From: CAUZIB01 sp963578805
GTDB lineage: Bacteria > Acidobacteriota > Vicinamibacteria > Vicinamibacterales > UBA8438
NCBI GenBank assembly: GCA_963578805.1
Contig: CAUZDY010000014.1
Span: 3,603 to 67,602, forward strand
DNA: 64,000 bases
Reading direction: 5' to 3'
Position numbers and translations under genes: made by a program. Under the pieces are notes generated by a model that had not been told where the DNA came from, searched no databases, and worked only from the letters and a program-made list of their open reading frames with translations. How positions within the stretch are numbered: the stretch's first letter is position 1; every line of letters starts with the position of its first letter. Below, one piece after another: positions 8,275 to 17,122 of the stretch.

Positions 8275-8979
8275 TTACCGTTGCGACGGAGACGCGCCAT
8301 CCTCGTCGTAGTAATCGACCTCGTCAAGCGGCACCACAACACTCGACAACACGTTGAGCACGTGACCGCCGATCCGCTTGTAATACCTCGTCCCGAGAAT
8401 CAACGCGGTTGTGGTTGCGGCATCGTGGTTTCCGCTTCCGATTTCAGTAATGAGGCGATCGCACTGGCGGGCGGTTTCACGTCCCTGCTGAATCAACTCC
8501 AGTGCTTCATCCTTTCGCGAATGGCTGAACACGTCGGCGCACGACCGAAACGCGCGCTCGACTCTCTCTCGAATTGCGACTAGGCTGGTCAACTCAGGGC
8601 CCTCAGGAAACGGACCCGGTCTGATGTCGACGATCTCCGACAGGTTCTTCGCATAGTCACCGAGGCGTTCGACATCCTTCACCAGACTTATCAGCAACAG
8701 CGAATACGGCAGGTCGGCTTCATTTCCTGGAATCGCCAAATGGGTGATGACCTGGCGTCTGATCGTGCGCTCAAGCTCGTTGACCTGCCCGTCCCAACCA
8801 TAGATATTCTGGCGTTCCACGGTAAGGTCTTCCTCACCGAAGAAAATCTGCCCGGCGGCGATGTTCATGTCGTACGTGAGCTGCAACATTCGACCAAAAT
8901 TTATGCCCATTTCAGACAAGGGGTCACTAGCACGAAAGATGCTGAGAAGTTCACGAAGCATGGTGTCTTCCTTTCTCAA
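8275..8979 (-). CDS. PhoU-domain protein
   Basis: 234-residue, all-helical protein with the PhoU-like acidic segments, for example SLVKDVERLGDYAKNLSEIV (about residues 107-126), which resembles the metal-binding E/DxxxD signature of PhoU helical bundles. PhoU proteins restrain phosphate uptake and signalling. GGAAG seven bases before the ATG supports the start. It sits directly downstream of the Na/phosphate cotransporter gene with no gap, so it probably regulates that carrier, as PhoU domains fused to NptA-type carriers do elsewhere. Confidence 0.75.
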   Translation of the reverse strand: MRKEDTMLRELLSIFRASDPLSEMGINFGRMLQLTYDMNIAAGQIFFGEEDLTVERQNIYGWDGQVNELERTIRRQVITHLAIPGNEADLPYSLLLISLVKDVERLGDYAKNLSEIVDIRPGPFPEGPELTSLVAIRERVERAFRSCADVFSHSRKDEALELIQQGRETARQCDRLITEIGSGNHDAATTTALILGTRYYKRIGGHVLNVLSSVVVPLDEVDYYDEDGASPSQR

Positions 8980-10179
8980 CTACTGGATGAAGCGACTGAC
9001 GGCGATACAAAGGGCCGGCAGCCCATAAAAAAGCATCACGATCCATAGCACCGTTAAACGCCGCGATCGAAGCGCCAGCCGACTCAGTCCACGGGACAAA
9101 CGAAGCGGCACACGTCGGATCATCTGAACCGGATAAATAATCAATAGGCCACTAAGATTGAAGAACAGATGGACGAGCGCGATCTCAAGTCCGGCACCGG
9201 CATTCGGTCCGGAAACCGCAAGGGCAGCCAGTAGGGCCGTGACTGTCGTCCCAATATTCGCTCCGATCGTGATTGGAAACGCCTGCTCAAGCTTCAGTAA
9301 GCCAGCGCCACCGAGCGGAACCAGAAGGGAGGTCGTGATCGAACTCGATTGTACCATCACGGTGACCAGAACCCCGACCGGGATCAAGACAACGGCTCTC
9401 GTTCCCAACACGCTGTTGAGAACACGCTCCACACGTGAGTGCATGGCCGAACGCATCACCTTGACGAAAAGGAAGAGTGAGCAAAAGATAAAAAACCCAC
9501 CGACCGCGATCAAGAACAAGGACCTGATTCCGTCCCCTGAAAAAAGCGTCTCTGCCAGAGTAATGACCGGGGAAAAACCCAGACTGATGGCCTCCCGTAG
9601 TGGGCTTTGATACTCGAGACCTCCCACCCCGCTCAGAAACGCGGAACACGCGCCCGCCAGGCGCCGCAGATAGCCGGTCATCATCTCTAGAGGGAGTAAA
9701 ATCAGAACCGCAAGATAGTTGAATACGTCGTGACACACCGCCACCGGAAACGCCCGCTCAAACTCATCACGCCGACCAATGTGGGCCAATGACACGATTG
9801 TCGCCGTCACCGTCGTTCCAATGTTGGCACCCATGATCATCGGGACAGCGTTGGCGAGCGGTAAAGGATTCTCTGGGGCGGCGACAAGCCCGACAATCAT
9901 CGCGGTCGTCACTGACGAACTCTGAACCAACGTCGTGGCGAGAAGACCCACGACGATACCGATGAAGGGGTTCTCCGTTGCCGCAAAGAAGGTCGTGATG
10001 ACGTCCTCACCGAGGAGTCTGAATCCATCGCCAAGGCCCTTGACACCAAGAAAGAAGACGAACAACAGTCCAAGGGCTGACAAAAGCCGTGGGGCAAAAT
10101 TGGTGTGAGAAACCGTGGGTAGTTGCCCAGCTAAGGGGGTCAATTTAGCTCCGGGACTGACGTCATGACCGTTCTTCAA
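8980..10179 (-). CDS. Na+/phosphate cotransporter, NptA/PNaS type
   Basis: 399-residue inner-membrane carrier with two inverted repeats. Each carries a QSSS motif (LVQSSSVTTAMIVGL and MVQSSSITTSLLVPL) and a GANIGTTVTA motif, the hallmarks of the Na/Pi-II family. Imports phosphate with sodium. The start is a TTG at 10179 with no ribosome binding site, but TTTATT lies seven bases upstream, which suits leaderless transcription. The first codons and upstream DNA are duplicated at 10309-10440. The PhoU-like gene follows immediately. Confidence 0.85.
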   Translation of the reverse strand: MKNGHDVSPGAKLTPLAGQLPTVSHTNFAPRLLSALGLLFVFFLGVKGLGDGFRLLGEDVITTFFAATENPFIGIVVGLLATTLVQSSSVTTAMIVGLVAAPENPLPLANAVPMIMGANIGTTVTATIVSLAHIGRRDEFERAFPVAVCHDVFNYLAVLILLPLEMMTGYLRRLAGACSAFLSGVGGLEYQSPLREAISLGFSPVITLAETLFSGDGIRSLFLIAVGGFFIFCSLFLFVKVMRSAMHSRVERVLNSVLGTRAVVLIPVGVLVTVMVQSSSITTSLLVPLGGAGLLKLEQAFPITIGANIGTTVTALLAALAVSGPNAGAGLEIALVHLFFNLSGLLIIYPVQMIRRVPLRLSRGLSRLALRSRRLTVLWIVMLFYGLPALCIAVSRFIQ

Positions 10180-10275
10180 CCGAGTTAATAAACCGGTCCT
10201 CTCCGGTACCGGGCGGTAACAAGTCTAACGCAGCCTCATGTCCGGGCCTTAGGTCACATGGCCACACGGAGCGAC
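10149..10275 (-). repeat. Imperfect direct repeat, copy 1 (includes the nptA start)
   Basis: Covers the first ten nptA codons and its upstream DNA. The best-conserved block (10149-10194) differs from copy 2 at eight of 46 positions, all of them transitions. Weaker similarity continues to about 10275 (CCGGGCGRT and TCACATGG blocks). Copy 2 lies 160 bases upstream of the gene start in the same orientation. Confidence 0.6.
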
Positions 10276-10308
10276 ACTCCGGCTCATGAGCGGAATGGGT
10301 CTATGCGG

Positions 10309-10440
10309 CTCCGAGACTGATATCGTGGCCGTTCTTCAGCCGAGTTAACAAGCCCACAGGTCGGTCCATCAAGGCCGGGCGATGATAGTAATAAAGCATT
10401 TAATATCAGCCACTTATCATCACATGGTCCCACAGGGAAA
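10309..10440 (-). repeat. Imperfect direct repeat, copy 2 (decayed nptA 5' end)
   Basis: In this copy the start codon position reads CTG and the frame LKNGHDISLGAA ends at TAG, so only a fragment of the coding sequence was copied. Three of the five coding-region changes are synonymous. It looks like a tandem duplication that has since decayed, or a retained regulatory sequence. Confidence 0.6.
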
Positions 10441-10567
10441 ACTTCGTCTCTTAAAAAAACACCTAGCCTGAACCCGCTGTGGAGAACAGCCGAGAAGGAG
10501 TCACAATCCCCTAAGAGGGTCGGCACGCCTTTTGCTCCGAACAGGAAATAAAAAGAGGAGACTCTCT
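10441..10567. other. Remainder of the nptA/glycine-zipper intergenic region
   Basis: Divergent spacer between copy 2 of the repeat and the downstream plus-strand gene. It contains a run of seven A residues near 10454-10460 and the ribosome binding site AGAGGAG of the next gene. No gene is seen. Confidence 0.4.
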
Positions 10568-11611
10568 ATGGCAGTCAAACCGATAGCTTTCGTGGCACTT
10601 GCGACCCTCGTCGTCGCTGGAGCCGGCACCGGGGCATATCTTGCGGTCCGGGATAACCGATCTCAAATCACACCAAATGCCGAATCGACGCAGTTCGGTG
10701 CACTGTTCAAAACAGTACGGACAACGACCCATGCGGTCGAAACCATTGAAGAACTTATTTCAGACGATACATTAACTGGCAGGAAAGTTATCGACCGTGA
10801 CGTCGTTAGCCAAACGAAGGAAGCCGTCCCCGCGTCGACCAAGAATAGCAAGTATCAATCCAATCTGAACGCATCGGTAGCGGATCGGGCGAACGCGGGA
10901 GACGCGCCAGCCGCTGAAACCTCCTGGCGCTCCACCCAGCCCAGACCGGTACGACCGAGCGAGAGCACCGGGGCCACGGTCTCCGAATCGCCCTTTCCGG
11001 TCGAGACCCCAAGCCTTGTCGCCTTGGCGACGATTGAACCGGCGGCCGTCGGTCGTCCGGTCGAAGCTGAAGAGCGCCCGCGCATTGTTCGGGACCTTGT
11101 GATTGCTGCCAACTCGGTTGTCGGCCTTCAGGTCGATACGTCGGTCTCGACCGAGGACGCCGCGGTCGAAGACCACGTAGAGGCCCGCGTCACACGGGAC
11201 GTGATCGTCGATGATCAAATCGCCGTTCCCGCCGGGACACGCGTAATCGGTTCGGTTGTGCTGGTTGAAAGGGCCGGCGAATTCAAGGGCGCGGCGAGGC
11301 TCGGTGTGCGGTTTCACACCGTCGTCCTCGATGACGTCTTCGAGCTTCCGATCGGGAGCGAGACAGTTTATCGCAAAGGCTAGGGACGCGGGAGCAAGAG
11401 CGCAGCGAAAATCGGCGGCGCGGCAGTCGGTGGTGCCATCCTGGGCGCCATTTTCGAAGGACGTCAGGGTGCGGCTATCGGTGGCGCGGCAGGTGCAGCC
11501 GGCGGCACAGCAGCGGCCATGGCTGGCGACGGCCAGCCTGCTACCCTCCCCGCAGGTTCCACCCTAACCGTTCGGATTTCGCGCCCCGTAACGATCACGA
11601 TCGAGTATTAG
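10568..11611 (+). pseudogene. Exported glycine-zipper protein gene interrupted by an in-frame TAG
   Basis: One reading frame runs from ATG 10568 to TAG 11609-11611 but is broken by a TAG at 11381-11383, directly after SETVYRKG. The first 271 codons encode an N-terminal membrane helix or signal (FVALATLVVAGAGTGAYLAV), a low-complexity linker and a folded domain resembling the TrbI/VirB10-like beta domain (VPAGTRVIGSVVLVERAG). The 75 codons after the stop encode an unmistakable glycine-zipper (KIGGAAVGGAILGAI) and a beta tail. A single base change (GAG or CAG to TAG) explains it. Readthrough or sequencing error are the alternatives. Confidence 0.75.
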
Positions 11612-11627
11612 GACGAGGCCACCATGG

Positions 11628-11633
11628 TATAGT
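11628..11633 (+). promoter_or_regulatory. Putative -10 element (TATAGT), leaderless type
   Basis: TATAGT ends six bases before the GTG of the acyltransferase gene at 11640. No ribosome binding site is present between them. Same layout as at queF and moaE. Confidence 0.45.
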
Positions 11634-11639
11634 TCGCCC

Positions 11640-12773
11640 GTGCCGCACGACGAGATCACGCGGGCGGTGCTGGCACGTGAAGAAGTGGTTCGCTACCTCC
11701 AGGGAAGCGAAGACGAGAGCCCGCTTCAGGCTCAAGAACGCGTTTATTCTTATCTCGAAGAGCTCCGAACGACACAGCGGTACCGGATGTACCGCGCCCT
11801 TCAGCACCCGCTCTACCCGTTGCTCAGGAAAATCGACCTACAGGAGGCGCACGTCGGCATCGCCCAGACTGCGACGCGGCAGGGTCGGGTGATTTACGCA
11901 TCGAACCACAAGAGTCATATTGATTATCTCGTCCAGCCGTTGATGCTCGACAACAACGGCATTCGACCACCTGTCATCGCCGCAGGAATCAACCTGTTTG
12001 GCGGAGCCCTAGGGCTGATTCACAAGCATGTGACCGGAGCAATCCCGATACGACGGGAAATGAAGGACCCGGCCTATCTCGCTACGCTCAAGGCATATGT
12101 CGCCGAGGTCCTGCAGCGGCACGATCTGTTTCTCTACTTGGAGGGGGGTCGGAGCTACAGCGGAGAGCTGAAGCGTTTCAAGACGGGCCTGCTCCACGCC
12201 GCCGCCCAGGCGCAAAGAACCGACGTTGTGGTAATTCCGGTTGCGATCGCCTACGACCTGGTACTCGAAGACTTCGTGCTGTCACGTCAGCGTGTCAAAC
12301 GTCAACAGCGACCGTTCGCCCGTGAAGTCGCCGAGATGATCAGATACGCCGTGGGCTATCACAGCCGAGCGATCGTAAACTTCGGAGAACCGATCCGGTT
12401 GTCGGAATACGATCCGAATGCTCGGCGGTCTATGGTCCAGCTCAACCGCCGTCTGCGGGACGACATTGGTCGCCTATATACAGTCGTGCCGAGCGCCCTG
12501 ATGGCAGCTGCTATGCGGCCGTCAATCCAACGCGATGAGCTGGAAGACCAAATAGACCGGCTGATTGAGATCCTCCGAGCGAACGGCGCCAGACTCGCCG
12601 TCGAGACCGGACGAGAAGCCGTTGAAGCCGCCACCGAGCCACTCACGACACGTAAGATTCTCGTGGTCGAGGGAGACCGGTATCGCGTTCGTGAGCGAAC
12701 GGTCCTGCGCTACTACGCCCGGACAATTGAGCACCTCCTCAAAGACAGAAGTCGGTCCGCCCTAACCCACTAA
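11640..12773 (+). CDS. PlsB-like glycerol-3-phosphate acyltransferase family protein
   Basis: 377-residue acyltransferase. The catalytic block I motif is NHKSHID (His and Asp of the HX4D charge relay, about residues 93-99) and block III is LEGGRSYSG; the IPIRR and VIPVAIAYD segments fit blocks II and IV. The sequence style is that of PlsB rather than PlsC, but the length is under half that of E. coli PlsB (807), so it is a core-domain version. It would acylate glycerol-3-phosphate or a related acceptor at the membrane. GTG start. A second acyltransferase domain is encoded at 21933-24455. Confidence 0.8.
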   Translation: MPHDEITRAVLAREEVVRYLQGSEDESPLQAQERVYSYLEELRTTQRYRMYRALQHPLYPLLRKIDLQEAHVGIAQTATRQGRVIYASNHKSHIDYLVQPLMLDNNGIRPPVIAAGINLFGGALGLIHKHVTGAIPIRREMKDPAYLATLKAYVAEVLQRHDLFLYLEGGRSYSGELKRFKTGLLHAAAQAQRTDVVVIPVAIAYDLVLEDFVLSRQRVKRQQRPFAREVAEMIRYAVGYHSRAIVNFGEPIRLSEYDPNARRSMVQLNRRLRDDIGRLYTVVPSALMAAAMRPSIQRDELEDQIDRLIEILRANGARLAVETGREAVEAATEPLTTRKILVVEGDRYRVRERTVLRYYARTIEHLLKDRSRSALTH

Positions 12774-12825
12774 CGCGCTGACCGCTTCGGACCAGTCGGA
12801 TGTCGCGCGCGAGGCCTAACGTCTG

Positions 12826-13053
12826 ATGCTTGAGTCACTGTCGCGAGCCATGTTCCTGTTGGCCTCAAAGAGCCGGTCACTCAAGGTCCGGTACGGTCTC
12901 CAGTCCGAGGTGCTCGCCGCGGGACAGGTCATTCGTGTCTACGTGCCGCTCGGATCAGAATGGTTCCCATGCTTCATCCGCCGGCCAGTTAAGTGTCTCT
13001 CGAATCTCCGGTTCGTCGTCAATAACGTGCTCTACGAACAGCGCGGAGGATAG
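12826..13053 (+). CDS. Small hypothetical protein
   Basis: 75-residue frame with a hydrophobic start (MLESLSRAMFLLASKS) and no recognisable motif. It fills the gap between the acyltransferase and the convergent TolB-like gene. No clear ribosome binding site. May be spurious. Confidence 0.3.
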   Translation: MLESLSRAMFLLASKSRSLKVRYGLQSEVLAAGQVIRVYVPLGSEWFPCFIRRPVKCLSNLRFVVNNVLYEQRGG

Positions 13054-13091
13054 CACCGACTACGCTGATCAGGTGCACTCACCGGCTGGGA

Positions 13092-14174
13092 CTACTCAAT
13101 CCAGTCTGCGAGAAAGATGTTCGTGTCACCTTCGGTGGCGCCATCGCGATTGGACGCAAAGACTAGCTGCCGAGCGTCTGGCGAGAACATCGGAAAGCCG
13201 TCAAACGTTTCCCCGAAGGTGATCTGCTCAAGGCCACTACCATCGACGTTGATGATGAACAAGTCGAAATTCCGGCCATCTGGATTATGCAAGTTTGACG
13301 AAAAGATAATGCGCTCTCCGTCGGGATGCCAAAACGGGCCGAAGCTGGCACCCCCGAGGTTCGTGACCTGCTGAAGATTTCCACCATCGGCGTCCATCAC
13401 AAACAATTCGAGCTCCGTCGGGCGCCACAGCCCTTCATCGAGCAGACGCTTGTAATCATCGTACTCCGGCCCGTCAAGAATTTCTCGACCCCGAAACACG
13501 ATCTTCGAGCCGTCGGCGGAGAAGAACGGTCCTCCGTCGGGCCCCTGTCGGGTTGTGAGTCGACGAACGTCTGAGCCGTCTTCATTCATCGAGTAGATTT
13601 CCATGTCGCCGTCCCGCACGCTGGTAAACACGATTCGACCGTCCGGACCAATCGTTGCCTCGGCATCGTACCCAGGTGTGTCGGTTAGCCGCGTGAGTCC
13701 AGAACCATCGGGCGCAGCTCGAAAGATGTCATATGTGTCGTAGAGCGCCCAGACGTACCCCATCTCGAAGCTCGGTGGTGGCGGACACTCGACGCCGCCA
13801 AGATGCGTTGATGCGTAGAGGATCGATTCGCCATCGGGATAGAAATAGCTGCAGGTAGTCCGCCCATCGCCGGTCGACAACATGCGGACGTCAGATCCAT
13901 CCAACCCCATGCTGAAGATCTGGTCGCACGGCACGCCTTCACGTGTCGATTGAAGAATGAGCTTGGACCCGTCTAACGAGAAGTAGGCTTCGGCGTTCTC
14001 GCCACCGAACGTCAGTTGACGCAAGTTGGCGAGATGCACTTCCGCCTGTGCGGATTCGCCGGTCTCCGCCCCAGACGGCTCAACGATGGACGGATCCAAA
14101 CTTGCGGCTCCGCACGCCAATGCCATCACCGTCGACAATCCGGCGACCACGGTTCTACACGACTGCCACAGCAT
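13092..14174 (-). CDS. TolB-like beta-propeller protein (possible lipoprotein)
   Basis: 360-residue exported protein. After a signal sequence with a borderline lipobox (VMALAC, Cys21) come repeated WD40-like PD40 blades, each with variants of a SxDGSKLxFxSxRDG pattern, for example YFSLDGSKLILQSTREG, FSADGSKIVFRGREI and FSPDARQLVFASNRDG. This matches TolB-type six-bladed propellers, although the TolB N-terminal domain and pal/tol neighbours are absent. AGGAGG seven bases before the ATG fixes the start. It follows the TRAP permease gene on the same strand with a 49-base gap. Binding partner unknown. Confidence 0.8.
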   Translation of the reverse strand: MLWQSCRTVVAGLSTVMALACGAASLDPSIVEPSGAETGESAQAEVHLANLRQLTFGGENAEAYFSLDGSKLILQSTREGVPCDQIFSMGLDGSDVRMLSTGDGRTTCSYFYPDGESILYASTHLGGVECPPPPSFEMGYVWALYDTYDIFRAAPDGSGLTRLTDTPGYDAEATIGPDGRIVFTSVRDGDMEIYSMNEDGSDVRRLTTRQGPDGGPFFSADGSKIVFRGREILDGPEYDDYKRLLDEGLWRPTELELFVMDADGGNLQQVTNLGGASFGPFWHPDGERIIFSSNLHNPDGRNFDLFIINVDGSGLEQITFGETFDGFPMFSPDARQLVFASNRDGATEGDTNIFLADWIE

Positions 14175-14222
14175 CGATGTCCTCCTACTCTCCCCGTTGT
14201 GCCACTCACCGGTAAACGCTCG

Positions 14223-16085
14223 CTACCGGCGGCCCAATAGCTCCAAGAGTCCCAAGGAGAGCCATGGTACATAAGTGATGAGGATGACACCAACCCCCAG
14301 GATCACGAGCATTGGCACCGCGGCACTGTAGACGTGGAGGATCGGCCGATTGAATCGATACGATGCAAAGAAGAGGTTGAGACCGACCGGAGGGGTCAGA
14401 TATCCCAGCTCGAGATTGGCAATAAAGATGATCCCGAGATGAATCGGATCGATTCCATATGCGATACCGATTGCGCCGATCAGGGGAACGACCACAAAGA
14501 TGGCCGAGAAGATGTCCATCAGGCAGCCAACAACCAGCAAGAATATGTTGAGCGCAAGCAAGAACAGCAGAGGTGACTCGATTCGTGACTGCGTCCATTC
14601 CAGCAACCGGAAGGGAATATCAGCGTCGAGGGTGTACGCAGTGAATCCCTTCGCCGCAGCCAGGATGACCAGAACACCACCGACCAGCACGACCGACTCA
14701 CGGAAGGCCTCGTGAAGGCCATGCCACAACGGGAAGTCTCGATGCACCAGGCCCGTCGCGACGGCCGCGTAAAGCGCCGCTAGTGCCGAGGCTTCAACCA
14801 GAGTCACCCATCCGCTGAAGTACGACACCAGCACGATGACAGGCAAGGCCAACTCCCACTTCGCGGCCCACACGGCTGGCCCTACCTCAGCAGCAGAGAA
14901 CGCATGTCGGCCGGCACCTGTGATCCTCCCTTCGCGTATCCCCCAAGCCGAAACAAGCCCAATGAGGAGAACCCCGGGTAGTAATCCACCCAGGAAGAGG
15001 TCATTCAATGGCACCCCCGCAACCACCGCATAAAGGATCAGCGGCAGTGCGGGCGGCAACAAGAGTCCAAGAGACCCCGATGCGGTCAGGAGTCCGACCG
15101 AGAAACGGTCACGATATCCATCCTTAAGGAGCGCCGGTAACAACAATCCTCCCAACGCCAAAATCGTCACTCCAGACGCGCCAGAGAAGATGGTGAAGAA
15201 GGCGCACACGACAACACACACGACCGCCGTCCCGCCGGGCACCCATCCCACCAACGTCCGAAAGACACGGAGAAGGCGTTCGGAGACCTTCCCCTGAGCC
15301 AGGATGCAGCCAGTTAGGGTGAACAAAGGGATAGCCGGTAAGAGGGGCTCGGTGGCCAGGTCGTACGCATAGAGGGCAACCTGAGCCGGCGGCACAAAGA
15401 AAGTCATATACAGGAAGACGCCTGCACCGGCCAGCACCGCGAAGATCGGAGCACCCGCCAACGCGGCTGCAACGACTAACCCGACCCACGGCCATCCGGA
15501 GGTGCCGTCAAGAAACTCGTAGGCCGTGCTGAGCCACAGACCAGCCAGCACTCCCAGCGCGGCAACGGACCTCTTGAACCACCCACCGGCACGCCACGCC
15601 AATCGACACGCGATGACCGAAAACGTAACGGGCAGCACGAGCAGCACTACCCACACCATCACCCCGAGAGCAATTTCAGAACCGAGGTCTCGCTCGACGG
15701 CGACGACGTCCATGGCGCCGCGTGCAAGGATCGAGCAGACCGCCGCCCCAAAGAATGCCGAAAATACGCTGGCCGCGGTCCGAAGCCTGCCTTCCGGAAG
15801 GAACATGGCGGTTGACAGGGCGATCAGCTTGCCTTCTCTAGCCGCCAACGCCGCCCCAAGAAAGCCCACCCAGAGCGTCAGGTGCTGGACAAAAGGGATC
15901 GAACCTGGAATACCACCTGCGCGAAAAGGACGAACGGCAATCTCCGCCAAAGGAAGGATGACCATGGCGGCCAGGGAGACCTCCGCGATGAAGTCTTCGC
16001 CAAAGTGGATGGCTCTGAGGATCCCTCGACGAGGGGACAATGAGTCTACCGCCACCTCCGTCTCGGGGTGCTCGGATGGGCTCAT
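14223..16085 (-). CDS. TRAP transporter fused small and large permease (DctQM)
   Basis: 620-residue polytopic membrane protein. The N-terminal ~170 residues are the four-helix DctQ subunit (FVQHLTLWVGFLGAALAARE) and the rest is the DctM large permease with about 12 helices, including PLFTLTGCILAQGKVSERLL and FTIFSGASGVTILALGGLLL. Uses a sodium or proton gradient to import a substrate handed over by DctP. Fused QM subunits are known in the family. Third gene after the TAtT and DctP genes; substrate probably an organic acid, not determinable here. Confidence 0.9.
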   Translation of the reverse strand: MSPSEHPETEVAVDSLSPRRGILRAIHFGEDFIAEVSLAAMVILPLAEIAVRPFRAGGIPGSIPFVQHLTLWVGFLGAALAAREGKLIALSTAMFLPEGRLRTAASVFSAFFGAAVCSILARGAMDVVAVERDLGSEIALGVMVWVVLLVLPVTFSVIACRLAWRAGGWFKRSVAALGVLAGLWLSTAYEFLDGTSGWPWVGLVVAAALAGAPIFAVLAGAGVFLYMTFFVPPAQVALYAYDLATEPLLPAIPLFTLTGCILAQGKVSERLLRVFRTLVGWVPGGTAVVCVVVCAFFTIFSGASGVTILALGGLLLPALLKDGYRDRFSVGLLTASGSLGLLLPPALPLILYAVVAGVPLNDLFLGGLLPGVLLIGLVSAWGIREGRITGAGRHAFSAAEVGPAVWAAKWELALPVIVLVSYFSGWVTLVEASALAALYAAVATGLVHRDFPLWHGLHEAFRESVVLVGGVLVILAAAKGFTAYTLDADIPFRLLEWTQSRIESPLLFLLALNIFLLVVGCLMDIFSAIFVVVPLIGAIGIAYGIDPIHLGIIFIANLELGYLTPPVGLNLFFASYRFNRPILHVYSAAVPMLVILGVGVILITYVPWLSLGLLELLGRR

Positions 16086-16132
16086 ATATTCTTGGGTAAA
16101 CTCAGCGAAACACGCACATTTGGGGTATGTGC

Positions 16133-17122
16133 CTACTGGCCACGGTACGCATTCCGCGTCTGAAGAGCGAGATCGAAGATGTCGAGGGGAATCATCGACC
16201 CACGCATCGACGCGGTCAGCTCGTCAACGTTCCGTCGGAGCTTAGTCTTCGCAGCCTCGTCAGGAACAACGGTCGTAAGACCGCGGCCACGCATGACCTT
16301 AATGGCCTCTCGATCTTGCCGCGGAACCTCCTCCCACAGCTGGTCTTCAATCTGTTTACCGACCGTCCGAAACACCTCCTGGTCGTCGGTGCTCAACCCA
16401 GCCCATGCCTTGGCCGTCACGACCAGCGCATTAATCACCGGCGCAAGCGGCACATCGAGCATATAGGGAGCGGACCGATAGTACTGCACCAACATGACTG
16501 CATATGGCGGCAGCGGATACGCATTGATCAGTCCGGTATTCAGCCCCATCGCCACATCCGTTACGGCGAGCGGAACGGGTTCGAAGCCGTTCTCCTTGTA
16601 CCACTGCACCATGGCATCGTCGCCGGCGGACGTGAAAATCTTCGTGCGCCGAAGGTCATCCAGCGTTTTAACGGGATTGGCAGTGAAGAAATAAGCCCAG
16701 CCCGTATGGCCCCAACCAATAAGCACAAACCCCTGGTCGGCCAGGGCCTGCTTCAGGGTCGGCTCGAGGGTCGCGAGGACGTGCCTGGCTTCTGCGTCGG
16801 AATTGAAGAAGAACGGCATGCCCAAGACATTAAACGCCGCATCAATCTCGCTGAGCGCAGGCAGAGACAACAGCGCCGCCTGTGTTGAATTAAGCTTGAG
16901 GCGACGAACGATCGTTGATTCATCCCCTTGGGAACTCGAAGCGATGCGTAGCCGGACCCTCCGGTTCGTTGCTGTCTGGAGAGCCGCCGCCATCTCCTTG
17001 AGGGTCTTGTCCCACAGAGAATTCGGAGGAGCGATCGAACCCAGAGTCATCGGCCGCTGGGCGAACAGTACCGCTGGAACAACCAATAACGTTACGACGA
17101 CAGCGACTCGGAACGACCTCAT
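16133..17122 (-). CDS. TRAP transporter substrate-binding protein (DctP)
   Basis: 329-residue periplasmic solute receptor. A cleavable signal (VVVTLLVVPAVLFAQ) is followed by the DctP fold: GSIAPPNSLWDKTLKEMAAA, the conserved Arg region KIFTSAGDDAMVQWYKENGF and FRTVGKQIEDQLWEEVPRQD. Captures the substrate and delivers it to DctQM. Its start overlaps the end of the upstream TAtT gene by four bases, so the two are translationally coupled. Companion TAtT proteins are known to bind DctP trimers. Confidence 0.9.
   Translation of the reverse strand: MRSFRVAVVVTLLVVPAVLFAQRPMTLGSIAPPNSLWDKTLKEMAAALQTATNRRVRLRIASSSQGDESTIVRRLKLNSTQAALLSLPALSEIDAAFNVLGMPFFFNSDAEARHVLATLEPTLKQALADQGFVLIGWGHTGWAYFFTANPVKTLDDLRRTKIFTSAGDDAMVQWYKENGFEPVPLAVTDVAMGLNTGLINAYPLPPYAVMLVQYYRSAPYMLDVPLAPVINALVVTAKAWAGLSTDDQEVFRTVGKQIEDQLWEEVPRQDREAIKVMRGRGLTTVVPDEAAKTKLRRNVDELTASMRGSMIPLDIFDLALQTRNAYRGQ

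Noticed and set aside
10568..11611. Recoding of the internal TAG (pyrrolysine or suppressor)
   Set aside because: No tRNA-Pyl or suppressor is visible, the selC anticodon reads UGA not UAG, and an RF1 gene is present. A nonsense change or sequence error is simpler.
15880..15960. Possible tRNA around GGGATCGAACCTGG
   Set aside because: The T-loop-like string lies within the TRAP permease gene and no acceptor or anticodon stems can be formed.
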